Source: Bacteroidota bacterium
Lineage (GTDB): Bacteria; Bacteroidota; Bacteroidia; NS11-12g; UBA955
Direction: 5' to 3'
DNA: 11,715 bases
Assembly (NCBI GenBank): GCA_027488495.1
Contig: JAIYBO010000217.1
Coordinates: forward strand, 1 to 11,715
Part shown: positions 6,355 to 11,715 of the stretch, one piece after another
Numbering within the stretch: the first letter of the stretch is position 1
Layout: the number at the start of each line of letters is the position of its first letter
Position numbers and translations under genes: made by a program
Notes under the pieces: model-generated
What the model was told of the DNA's origin: nothing
The model's input: only the letters and a program-made list of their open reading frames with translations
Databases searched by the model: none

Positions 6355-8243
6355 TTCATAGGAATTTCATAGCTTTTAAAAACCCGTTGAAAAACGGGTT
6401 TTTTTTATTGGCCATTTGGTCGTTCTCCCTCTCCATGCTTACACAAAGGTTGGGTAGAACAATCACCATTCAAGCCATTCAGACTGAATCAATTGCGAAA
6501 CTCGACACTTTGAACATTCAGTGGCACGGATTATCTCAGGATGTCTCGGTGTCTTCTTATTATACGCTCTTTGTCTGTTTGATTGCTCTATTTCCTTGGC
6601 GAATTCGACTCGTGAAGATGGTTCAATCTTTGTTTTTGATTTCACAAGGACTCTTGTTTGCATTGGACTTGAATCTATTGCTCACTTGGGATTCTAGATT
6701 CAACGCTTTGGCATTGTCTATGATTGAGTTCCCCGCGGGAACTTTACAATCTCTGTCTTTTCAAAGTCTGTGTTTTTTGTCGTTGTTTTTTGTAGGCCTA
6801 GTTTTGTTGTCATGGTTGTTGAACAAAGCCCTCAAAGTTGTTATTGAGCCCCATCTTGTTTGGCATAAACAGCCCTTTTGGTTGTTAGTGACATTGTTAC
6901 TGTCCGCTGTCGGAATAAGGGGTGGGGTAGGGAAAGTTCCAATAGGTATTGGCTCATCGCATTTTTCAAATGAAAAAATAGACAACCTGTTGGCAACCAA
7001 TCCCAACTTTAATTTGTATTCAGTGGTCAGTCAGCCCAATCTAAAAGCTCGGGCAATGAAGGCAGTGATGAACCCGGGGATCGAACAGTTTGCAATGGAT
7101 GCTTACATGGGGCCTGATACTTTTCCAGGCGGACTCAAAAGGATGCCTCAAATCATCCGGGAGGGTTCCAATGTATTAATTGTGGTATTGGAAGGGATCA
7201 ATCAACATTGGTTAGAGTCTAGTTTGAATTCTTACAGTAACAGTAAATACATAGATGGTTTTGGTTCACCAAGCTATCAAGTACAACCGCAAAATACGGC
7301 CATGCCCAACTTGGTGAAAATCGCACAGGATGGAATGTGGTTCAAGAAAGCGTATGCTGCAGGAGATCGCACAGACAAAGGATTGGCTTCGATTTATACG
7401 GCATGGCCATCACAGCCTTGGCAAGGTTTGTTGATGAACCCAGCCGATTGGCCATTAATCAATGGACAAAAAATGCCACTTGCCTTTGTTGAAAAGGGAT
7501 ATTCAACCTCATTTGTTTATGGTGGAGATCCTGATTTTGCCAACGTTGGCGCCTTCGTAAAATACATTGGATTTCAAAAGGTGGTTTCACCATCACAAAA
7601 TGGCGCTGGTGATTGGGGCGTTCAGGATCAGCAGATGGTGCCATTGTTGTTGAACGAATTATCCAATCAAAAGAAACCGTTTTTCTGTAGTTGGCTTACG
7701 CTTAGTAGCCATGAACCATATGATGTTGTGGCTGAAAATGGACTAACCCAAGCTCAAAGGCTCAGAAAGTCTATTGAGTACACCGACAAGGCGATAGGGG
7801 ATTTGGTTTCTGGGTTAAAAAAGCGCAACCTGTATGATTCTACTGTGATCATTTTTGTATCGGATCATGGCAAAACGGTGGGATTGCCAAAAACAGTAGA
7901 TTATGAGCAAGAGTTTTTTAGAATTCCCATCATCATTACTGGCGGTCCAATCCGTGATATGTATCGGGGCGTAGCTCCCCAGTTGGTTGTAAGTCAAACA
8001 GATATTTATGCCACACTGACAGAGCAACTCTTGAAAAAAACCGACAAATTGCCATTTTCTCGTAACATGTTCTTTGCCAATCACCCAGGTATGGCGATTT
8101 CATTCACAGAAGGAAAGGCGGTATTGTCGGCCACTGGCTTTAGACATCATCTTTTCTTGGATCATTTTAATCGGTCAACTGCTTCAGATTCAATTGTTTT
8201 GGGATTGCAATCAAAAATCATTCGATCTTTTTTTTCGAATTGA
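6351..8243 (+). CDS. LTA-synthase-like membrane sulfatase (alkaline phosphatase superfamily)
   Basis: The product is 630 residues if it starts at the TTG at 6351 (TTGA overlap with the preceding stop). Four or five hydrophobic segments lie in residues ~17-200, followed by a sulfatase-fold domain facing the periplasm from ~270. Expected active-site residues are visible: Glu281 in VVLEGIN (metal), Thr341 in GDRTDKG (the nucleophile position in LtaS-type enzymes), His454 in SSHEPYD, and Asp505-His506 in SDHG (metal). Gram-positive relatives transfer glycerol phosphate; in Gram-negative bacteria such proteins more often modify glycans or lipids, so the substrate is unknown. The start is uncertain. 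TTG at 6387 gives a tidy MKNGFFLLAIW membrane N-terminus but lies in the terminator hairpin. TTG at 6408 and ATG at 6435 would cut into the first membrane segment. Confidence 0.85.
   Translation: MIHRNFIAFKNPLKNGFFLLAIWSFSLSMLTQRLGRTITIQAIQTESIAKLDTLNIQWHGLSQDVSVSSYYTLFVCLIALFPWRIRLVKMVQSLFLISQGLLFALDLNLLLTWDSRFNALALSMIEFPAGTLQSLSFQSLCFLSLFFVGLVLLSWLLNKALKVVIEPHLVWHKQPFWLLVTLLLSAVGIRGGVGKVPIGIGSSHFSNEKIDNLLATNPNFNLYSVVSQPNLKARAMKAVMNPGIEQFAMDAYMGPDTFPGGLKRMPQIIREGSNVLIVVLEGINQHWLESSLNSYSNSKYIDGFGSPSYQVQPQNTAMPNLVKIAQDGMWFKKAYAAGDRTDKGLASIYTAWPSQPWQGLLMNPADWPLINGQKMPLAFVEKGYSTSFVYGGDPDFANVGAFVKYIGFQKVVSPSQNGAGDWGVQDQQMVPLLLNELSNQKKPFFCSWLTLSSHEPYDVVAENGLTQAQRLRKSIEYTDKAIGDLVSGLKKRNLYDSTVIIFVSDHGKTVGLPKTVDYEQEFFRIPIIITGGPIRDMYRGVAPQLVVSQTDIYATLTEQLLKKTDKLPFSRNMFFANHPGMAISFTEGKAVLSATGFRHHLFLDHFNRSTASDSIVLGLQSKIIRSFFSN
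6378..6406 (+). terminator. Strong intrinsic terminator hairpin, embedded in the sulfatase gene start
   Basis: AAAAACCCGTT (6378-6388) pairs perfectly with AACGGGTTTTT (6393-6403) across a GAAA loop, and the run of eight T extends to 6406. This is a textbook rho-independent terminator 24 bp after the stop of the secreted NHL protein. It also lies in the open frame of the following sulfatase, where it encodes KNPLKNGFF, so it may act as a read-through or attenuation point rather than a plain end of operon. Confidence 0.8.
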
Positions 8244-8262
8244 TGTAACATTTTTCAGGTGA

Positions 8263-8294
8263 ATTGCGTCTATACTATTATGGCATCAAATTTG
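8263..8294 (+). promoter_or_regulatory. Possible promoter for the small protein and kinase operon
   Basis: CAAATTTG at 8287-8294 matches the TAnnTTTG element at seven of eight positions, and ATTG at 8263-8266 lies 20 bp upstream as a possible -33 element. The region is the 64-bp gap between the sulfatase stop and the ATG at 8308. The implied transcription start is about 7 nt before that ATG. It is weaker than the two perfect matches further left. Confidence 0.3.
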
Positions 8295-8307
8295 CCAAAT
8301 ACACAAT

Positions 8308-8526
8308 ATGGGTAAGAAATTGAAAAAGAACATTCCGCTAATTGCTTTTTTGCTATTTGTGAATGTAGTGGGTTTTTTATCTGCACAAGCCTACTTTTCA
8401 CAAGCAAGTGGAAGTGCCAATATGGGTACTCATTTTTTTTGGGAATCCATTTCATTCAATCCCAAAATGGTAGCGCCTGCAAAATGGCTAGAAATGGGTA
8501 TTGAAATGCTCAAAAATCTCCGCTAG
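8308..8526 (+). CDS. Small exported or membrane protein of unknown function (72 aa)
   Basis: I do not recognise a family. The 72 residues start with a basic stretch (MGKKLKKN), then a hydrophobic core at about 9-25, and end the leader with S-A-Q-A. This is a plausible signal peptidase I site after Ala28 that would release a 44-residue peptide beginning YFSQASG and ending in an amphipathic stretch (AKWLEMGIEMLKNLR). If uncleaved, it would be a single-pass membrane protein. The ATG at 8308 has a promoter-like element just upstream, and the stop is 14 bp from the start of the histidine kinase gene, so the two are probably co-transcribed. It could be an accessory, ligand or inhibitor of the kinase, or unrelated to it. 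A run of eight T at 8433-8440 interrupts its middle. Confidence 0.6.
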   Translation: MGKKLKKNIPLIAFLLFVNVVGFLSAQAYFSQASGSANMGTHFFWESISFNPKMVAPAKWLEMGIEMLKNLR

Positions 8527-8527
8527 C

Positions 8528-8540
8528 AAAAACAATCACC
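8528..8540 (+). promoter_or_regulatory. Leader element AAAAACAATCACC before the kinase start codon
   Basis: These 13 nt directly abut the TTG start of the histidine kinase and recur exactly at 10558-10570, abutting the GTG start of the xre gene. Neither leader contains a Shine-Dalgarno sequence. The identical position relative to two non-ATG start codons suggests a shared translation-initiation or regulatory element and supports both start assignments. What it binds is unknown. Confidence 0.45.
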
Positions 8541-9599
8541 TTGGGGTTTCAAAACGCTGTACATAGATTTTTTACGCGATGTGAAACCACAATTTCTCAA
8601 TACAAGATTTATCATTTGTTGTTTTGGTTGCTTTATGCATCATTGATTGCGTCGGTCATTCGCATCGGACATTCTTGGATTGATTCTTTTCAAAGGCAGT
8701 TGCCCATTGTTGCGACACACGCAGTAGTTGTGTATTTCAATTTATACGTACTTCTGCCGCGCTTATTGCTCAACAAAAACTATTTTACTTATGTTGTGAC
8801 CATCTTGTTGCTTCTTGCTGGAGCCACCTTCCCCTTGGCCATTCTTACGCACAGATTGATTGCAAATGAGGTGATACAAGAAGAGGTTTGGTCGTCATTT
8901 TTCTTATTTCTGATTGCGCTGGGATTGTTTTTCAGCTTGATTATGTCTATGACCATGAAATTTCTCAAAGAATGGTATCAGGATCAACAATCAAAAAGAG
9001 AATTGGAGCAGGTACAACTTCAAACAGAATTGATGTATTTGAAATCCCAAATAAATCCTCACTTTCTCTTTAACTCACTCAATAACTTATATGCGCTAAC
9101 CCTGTTGAAATCTGATTTGGCGCCCCAGATTGTTTTGCGATTGAGCGATATTCTAAGGTATGTATTGTATGAATCGAGCACAGGAAAAGTAGACATTCAA
9201 AAGGAGCTTCAACATTTACAGGATTTTATTGAACTTGAAAAATTGAGATTGGGTGATCACATAATGGTTGATGTGGATCTCGCTGAGCCCAAGTTGGATC
9301 TCAAAATTGAACCCATGTTATACCTCACCTTGGTAGAAAATGCATTTAAACATGGTGCGCAAATTGAATCTGGAAAGGGTTGGGTAAAGGTGAAAGGAAT
9401 TTCAACCACAGATGGATATGAGTTATTCGTCGAAAATTCAATGGGTACCAAAAGAGCCACAGAATCCGCGGGAGGCATTGGTTTGACTAATCTCCGCAAG
9501 CGATTAGACCTCATTTATCCGGGAAATTATCAATTGGAAGTAATAAAAGATGAATCACAATATTCCGTTTCACTATTTATAAATCTGTCTCATGCCTAA
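8541..9599 (+). CDS. LytS/YehU-type sensor histidine kinase
   Basis: This is a membrane-bound sensor kinase of 352 residues for the LytTR regulator next to it. Four membrane segments lie at about 23-41, 54-77, 81-107 and 117-140. A short coiled coil (about 143-168) leads to the His_kinase (PF06580-type) domain. The phosphoacceptor is His174 in LKSQINPHFLFNSLNN. The ATP-binding fold has the N-box LVENAFKHG (Glu266, Asn267, His271) and the G-box GGIGLTNLRKRL from 311. There is no separate extracellular sensor domain, so any signal is likely sensed in the membrane or through a partner. The start is TTG at 8541; there is no ATG ahead of the first membrane helix, and the frame opens only at 8505. 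The 3' end overlaps the response regulator by 8 bp, which indicates coupled translation. Confidence 0.93.
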   Translation: MGFQNAVHRFFTRCETTISQYKIYHLLFWLLYASLIASVIRIGHSWIDSFQRQLPIVATHAVVVYFNLYVLLPRLLLNKNYFTYVVTILLLLAGATFPLAILTHRLIANEVIQEEVWSSFFLFLIALGLFFSLIMSMTMKFLKEWYQDQQSKRELEQVQLQTELMYLKSQINPHFLFNSLNNLYALTLLKSDLAPQIVLRLSDILRYVLYESSTGKVDIQKELQHLQDFIELEKLRLGDHIMVDVDLAEPKLDLKIEPMLYLTLVENAFKHGAQIESGKGWVKVKGISTTDGYELFVENSMGTKRATESAGGIGLTNLRKRLDLIYPGNYQLEVIKDESQYSVSLFINLSHA

Positions 9600-10320
9600 C
9601 AAAATATTACGTTGTATTTTAATCGATGACGAGCCCTTGGCTTTGGAAGTTTTGAAAAGTCATTTGGGTCAACATTCAAATCTCGAGATTATTGAAACCT
9701 TTTCCAATGGAAGAGACGCTTTGGATTGGTTGACTGCGAACGCTGTTGATGTGGTGTTCACCGATATCAACATGCCTGGAATTTCCGGCTTGGATTTGGT
9801 GAAAAATCAATACCCTGCGCCGCATGCCGTTATATTTACGACTGCACATCCCAATTATGCGGCAGATGCCTTCGAATTCGAAGCATTGGATTATTTGTTG
9901 AAGCCAATTTCTCCGGAAAGACTTGATCGAGCAATCAAACGATTGGAGGAATACCAGCAAATGAAAAAAGTGGGCGATGAGGAAGTTTCTTTAAAGCCTG
10001 ATTTTGTATTTGTAAAGGTGGATGGACAACATCAAAAAGTTAACTATAATGACATTCTGTATGTTGAGGCATTTGCCGATTATGTGAAAATTTGGACATC
10101 AAGCGACAAGAGAATTGTGACTTTGCAGACCATGAGAAATATGGAACAATCTTTACCTTCCGATCAATTTGTTCGGATTCACAGAAGTTATATCGTTTCA
10201 AAAAGTAAAATTGAAACCATTCAAAACAATGCTGTGCTCATAGCGGGTAAGCAGTTGCCGGTAGGTAAAAATTACAAAGATTTGGTGCAGGAGATAGTGA
10301 ATTCAACCAAGTTGAGATAG
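9592..10320 (+). CDS. LytTR-family response regulator
   Basis: The product has 242 residues. The receiver domain spans about 6-120: acidic pocket Asp12-Asp13, phosphoacceptor Asp58 in VVFTDINMPG, switch Thr83/Thr84 in FTTAHPNYA, and Lys104 in LLKPI. A LytTR DNA-binding domain spans about 137-240, with FVFVKVDGQHQKVNYNDILYVEA, the VRIHRSYIVS segment and PVGKNYKDLV. Such regulators bind paired short direct repeats in promoters after phosphorylation by the partner kinase, here the gene just upstream (8-bp overlap). No response-regulator residue is missing. Targets are not evident; the repeat-rich stretch immediately downstream is one place to look. Confidence 0.95.
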   Translation: MPNKILRCILIDDEPLALEVLKSHLGQHSNLEIIETFSNGRDALDWLTANAVDVVFTDINMPGISGLDLVKNQYPAPHAVIFTTAHPNYAADAFEFEALDYLLKPISPERLDRAIKRLEEYQQMKKVGDEEVSLKPDFVFVKVDGQHQKVNYNDILYVEAFADYVKIWTSSDKRIVTLQTMRNMEQSLPSDQFVRIHRSYIVSKSKIETIQNNAVLIAGKQLPVGKNYKDLVQEIVNSTKLR

Positions 10321-10322
10321 GG

Positions 10323-10357
10323 AAAAATACCATTCTTGCAGGTTTTTGATTTTTATT
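10323..10357 (+). terminator. Possible weak terminator after the response regulator gene
   Basis: AAATACC (10325-10331) can pair with GGTTTTT (10341-10347) with one T-T mismatch and a 9-nt loop, followed by GATTTTTATT. The stem is short and A/T-rich, so it would be a weak intrinsic terminator at best. No better candidate was found between the response regulator stop and xre. Confidence 0.25.
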
Positions 10358-10508
10358 CGATATTTCTTCTTGATTTTTATTTTGTTTTTACATTGTGTTG
10401 ACAATTCTATATTGTTGATATTCAGCATTTTGGCATTTTATTGTTTGGTTTGCGTCATAAACATACCCATTGGTACAATTCAGGGTAAAATAAAAGCCGT
10501 TAGAATCA

Positions 10509-10546
10509 GTTTATAGAGCAAACCCACTGGGTTTATGCTTATCAAC
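10509..10546. promoter_or_regulatory. Imperfect dyad, candidate operator or leader hairpin for xre
   Basis: The core AAACCCA-C-TGGGTTT (10520-10534) is a perfect 7-bp inverted repeat around a single central base. Pairing continues outward as AGC with GCT, ATA with TAT and GTT with AAC, interrupted by a 2-nt bulge, a 1-nt bulge and one mismatch. It ends 24 nt before the GTG of a helix-turn-helix gene. The one-base centre favours a DNA operator bound by a dimer (autoregulation by the Xre protein is the obvious guess), although a leader RNA hairpin is possible. No T tract follows, so it is not an intrinsic terminator. Confidence 0.5.
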
Positions 10547-10557
10547 TGTTAACTAAA

Positions 10558-10570
10558 AAAAACAATCACC
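10558..10570 (+). promoter_or_regulatory. Leader element AAAAACAATCACC before the xre start codon
   Basis: This is the second exact copy of the 13-nt leader that also precedes the histidine kinase TTG at 8541. Here it is the end of a run of eight A (10555-10562) followed by CAATCACC, and it directly abuts the GTG at 10571. No Shine-Dalgarno sequence is present. Confidence 0.45.
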
Positions 10571-10897
10571 GTGTCGAAACTCGATTACAACAAAATCAAA
10601 AATTTGGCCGCATCAAAGCGAATTCCAATCAAAGAATTGGCTCGCCGGTGCGACCTCAGTGAACAAGGATTTCACTACATGCTAAAAAAGCAAACCATGC
10701 GCGTAGATACGCTCGAGAGGATTTGTGATACCCTTGAAATTACTATGGTTGATTTGTTTGAGGGAAATTTGGATTCAACAACAGCAATCGGATTGTTGCC
10801 TTCTAACAATACCAATTCATATTCAGATTTAATGGGCAAGTTGGATACAATCATTGAATTATTGAAAGCAGAAAAATACTCTAGCGTGGGTCAGTAA
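10571..10897 (+). CDS. Small Xre/Cro-type helix-turn-helix DNA-binding protein
   Basis: The product has 108 residues. About residues 5-65 form an HTH_3/Xre-type domain: IKNLAASKRIPIKELARR opens it, CDLSEQGFHYMLKK covers the turn and recognition helix, and VDTLERICDTLEITMVDLF closes it. A linker rich in Asn and Ser follows, then a short helix (LMGKLDTIIELLKAEK) that could mediate dimerisation. The GTG at 10571 gives the natural MSKLDYNKIK start and follows the shared 13-nt leader. It is probably a transcription regulator; with the dyad 24 nt upstream, autoregulation is plausible. It converges on HMG-CoA lyase and overlaps its stop by 7 bp. No toxin partner or phage gene is adjacent, so it looks like a free-standing chromosomal regulator. 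Confidence 0.85.
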   Translation: MSKLDYNKIKNLAASKRIPIKELARRCDLSEQGFHYMLKKQTMRVDTLERICDTLEITMVDLFEGNLDSTTAIGLLPSNNTNSYSDLMGKLDTIIELLKAEKYSSVGQ

Positions 10898-11715
10898 GTC
10901 CCAAACTCGTAGGTTTCTTGGGCTAGCGAACGCAGTTCTTCCCATTGAATTTTCATGGTTAAGCCAGCGGGTTCCTGCTGGCTTAACCATGAAAAAGCCC
11001 CTTCGCTGGGTATATTGCCTACCAAATCATCTTTGGCCATAGGGCATCCGCCAAATCCTCCCAACGCGGCATCAAACCTTTTACATCCCTGATTATAGGC
11101 GGCCTCCACTTTCGCCAACCATTCATTGGGTTTGGCATGCAAATGCACACCCACTTCCACATGTGGCAATCGATCGTGTATCTCCGAGAACAAATCGCCA
11201 AGTTGCTCGGCATTGGCAGTTCCCACCGTATCAGACAATGAAATAATCCGAATACCCAAAGAAGCAATCTTTGAAGCCCATTCTGCAACTTCTTTACTAC
11301 TCCAATCATCGCCATAGGGATTGCCAAATGCCATACTCAAATAGGCAACTACTTCTTTGCCTGAGGCTTGAGCAATATCTTGTATACGCGCCAATCTCCT
11401 AAATGCTTCTTCCCGTGATGCATTGGTGTTTCGCTTTTGGAATGTTTCGCTTACACTTAAAGGGAATCCCAAATATTTGATTTTGGGATAAGCAACAGCG
11501 CGTAAAGCGCCTCTCTCGTTGGCGACAATCACCAACAACTCTGTATTTGTTTCGATTTGGCTAATCGCCTGAATGACTTCGGCTGTATCGGCCATTTGGG
11601 GAATCGATTCGGGATTCACAAAACTGCCACAATCCAAGACGTCAAATCCTTGCTGCAACAGGGTTGTTAAATACTGAATCTTAACCGCTGTAGGAATAAA
11701 AGTCTTGATGCCTTG
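10891..11715 (-). CDS. Hydroxymethylglutaryl-CoA lyase (HMGL-like family), 5' end outside the window
   Basis: The enzyme cleaves HMG-CoA to acetoacetate and acetyl-CoA, as in leucine breakdown. In view are 274 residues of a TIM-barrel enzyme, reading from the right edge as QGIKTFIPTAVKIQYL and then GFDVLDCGSFVNPESIPQMADT. The metal-binding pair is in GVHLHAKPN, and the catalytic cysteine loop is GGFGGCPMAKDDLVGN (the Cys and the GN asparagine are conserved in lyases). The frame is open to the edge, so the start and the usual PRD-containing N-terminus (catalytic Arg-Asp) lie just beyond 11715. The C-terminus is complete, ending in ETYEFGTY. A perfect 19-bp inverted repeat lies inside the coding region near the 3' end. 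The last 7 bp overlap the convergent xre gene. A related family member such as isopropylmalate or homocitrate synthase is unlikely given the cysteine loop. Confidence 0.92.
   Translation of the reverse strand, partial: QGIKTFIPTAVKIQYLTTLLQQGFDVLDCGSFVNPESIPQMADTAEVIQAISQIETNTELLVIVANERGALRAVAYPKIKYLGFPLSVSETFQKRNTNASREEAFRRLARIQDIAQASGKEVVAYLSMAFGNPYGDDWSSKEVAEWASKIASLGIRIISLSDTVGTANAEQLGDLFSEIHDRLPHVEVGVHLHAKPNEWLAKVEAAYNQGCKRFDAALGGFGGCPMAKDDLVGNIPSEGAFSWLSQQEPAGLTMKIQWEELRSLAQETYEFGTY
10950..10995. repeat. Perfect 19-bp inverted repeat inside the HMG-CoA lyase gene
   Basis: TTTTCATGGTTAAGCCAGC at 10950-10968 is the exact reverse complement of 10977-10995, separated by the 8-nt loop GGGTTCCT. 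A G-T and a G-C pair could extend the stem inward. The arms encode part of the lyase C-terminus (from FSWLSQQ through GLTMK on the minus strand) without breaking the frame. In neither direction does a T tract follow the stem, so it is not an intrinsic terminator. It lies 52 bp beyond the xre stop and could cap the xre transcript as a 3' hairpin. No second copy is seen in the window. Confidence 0.9.

Larger units (their letters stand above)
10321..10570. other. 250-bp T-rich intergenic region with repeats, upstream of xre
   Basis: No gene is seen here. TTGATTTTTATT occurs exactly at 10346-10357 and again at 10370-10381, 24 bp apart start to start. ATTGT-gttg-ACAAT is a small inverted repeat at 10392-10405. 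GTTGACAATTC (10397-10407) and GTTGATATTC (10414-10423) form an approximate direct repeat. TTGGTTTG at 10445-10452 is a one-mismatch -7 element without a well-spaced -33 partner. A larger dyad lies at 10509-10546. The region must hold the xre promoter, but its exact place is unclear. Confidence 0.6.

Noticed and set aside
6459..6468. Another copy of AACAATCACC inside the sulfatase gene
   Set aside because: It encodes Thr-Ile-Thr in frame, is not next to a start codon and lacks the A run; ACAATCACC also occurs in coding DNA near 5939 and 11526.
8221..8243. TTCGA...TCGAA inverted repeat with T run at the sulfatase 3' end as a terminator
   Set aside because: The stem is only 5 bp, the T run is in the loop rather than after the stem, and it is in coding sequence.
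8433..8440. Run of eight T in the small protein gene as a phase-variation site (similar runs at 6399 and 8228)
   Set aside because: All three runs are in frame as given, and T runs of this length are common in AT-rich genomes; a single sequence gives no evidence of length variation.
11656..11658. TTG at 11658 as the start of HMG-CoA lyase
   Set aside because: The frame continues to the window edge and encodes the conserved QGIKTFIPT region, so the true start is beyond 11715.
1..11715. CRISPR array, tRNA/rRNA genes, insertion sequences, phage or toxin-antitoxin genes
   Set aside because: No regular spacer-repeat pattern, no cloverleaf, no transposase or integrase motif; the Xre-type gene has no toxin-like neighbour.

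Overview
The window reads as ordinary chromosomal DNA of a Bacteroidota bacterium. I infer this from several features together. There is a type IX secretion (Por) C-terminal sorting domain on the protein at 4510-6354, a LytS-type kinase with a LytTR regulator, and a phoH-purC gene pair. Two perfect matches to the Bacteroidota promoter element TAnnTTTG sit just ahead of genes, and Shine-Dalgarno sequences are absent while start codons are often TTG or GTG. Nothing points to a phage, plasmid, insertion sequence, CRISPR array or RNA gene.

Layout, left to right. (1) On the minus strand, 64-2337 encodes a probable lipoprotein of the FG-GAP/ASPIC-UnbV (CRTAC1) type with seven calcium-loop repeats. 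(2) A divergent intergenic region of about 200 bp leads into a plus-strand run: phoH (2536-3525), purC (3557-4513) and a secreted NHL/PKD protein (4510-6354) whose start overlaps the purC stop. (3) A near-perfect intrinsic terminator hairpin lies at 6378-6406. Unusually, it falls inside the first codons of the next gene, a membrane-anchored LTA-synthase-like sulfatase (to 8243). (4) A signalling cluster follows: a 72-residue exported or membrane small protein (8308-8526), a LytS/YehU-type histidine kinase (8541-9599) and an overlapping LytTR response regulator (9592-10320). (5) A 250-bp T-rich intergenic region with several dyads and repeats precedes a small Xre-type DNA-binding protein (10571-10897). 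(6) Convergent to it, and overlapping it by 7 bp, is HMG-CoA lyase on the minus strand (10891 to the right edge, 5' end cut off).

How the genes work together. phoH/purC is a housekeeping unit, and its tail is translationally coupled to a surface protein of unknown purpose. The kinase and response regulator form one two-component system; the small protein 14 bp upstream of the kinase is probably co-transcribed with it and may be its accessory or ligand (inference). The kinase and xre genes share an identical 13-nt leader directly before their non-ATG start codons.

The strongest unexplained structures are a perfect 19-bp inverted repeat (46 bp in all) inside the HMG-CoA lyase coding region, the terminator-like hairpin embedded in the start of the sulfatase gene, the shared AAAAACAATCACC leader, and a 38-nt imperfect dyad ahead of xre. 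No complete novel system can be claimed from sequence alone.
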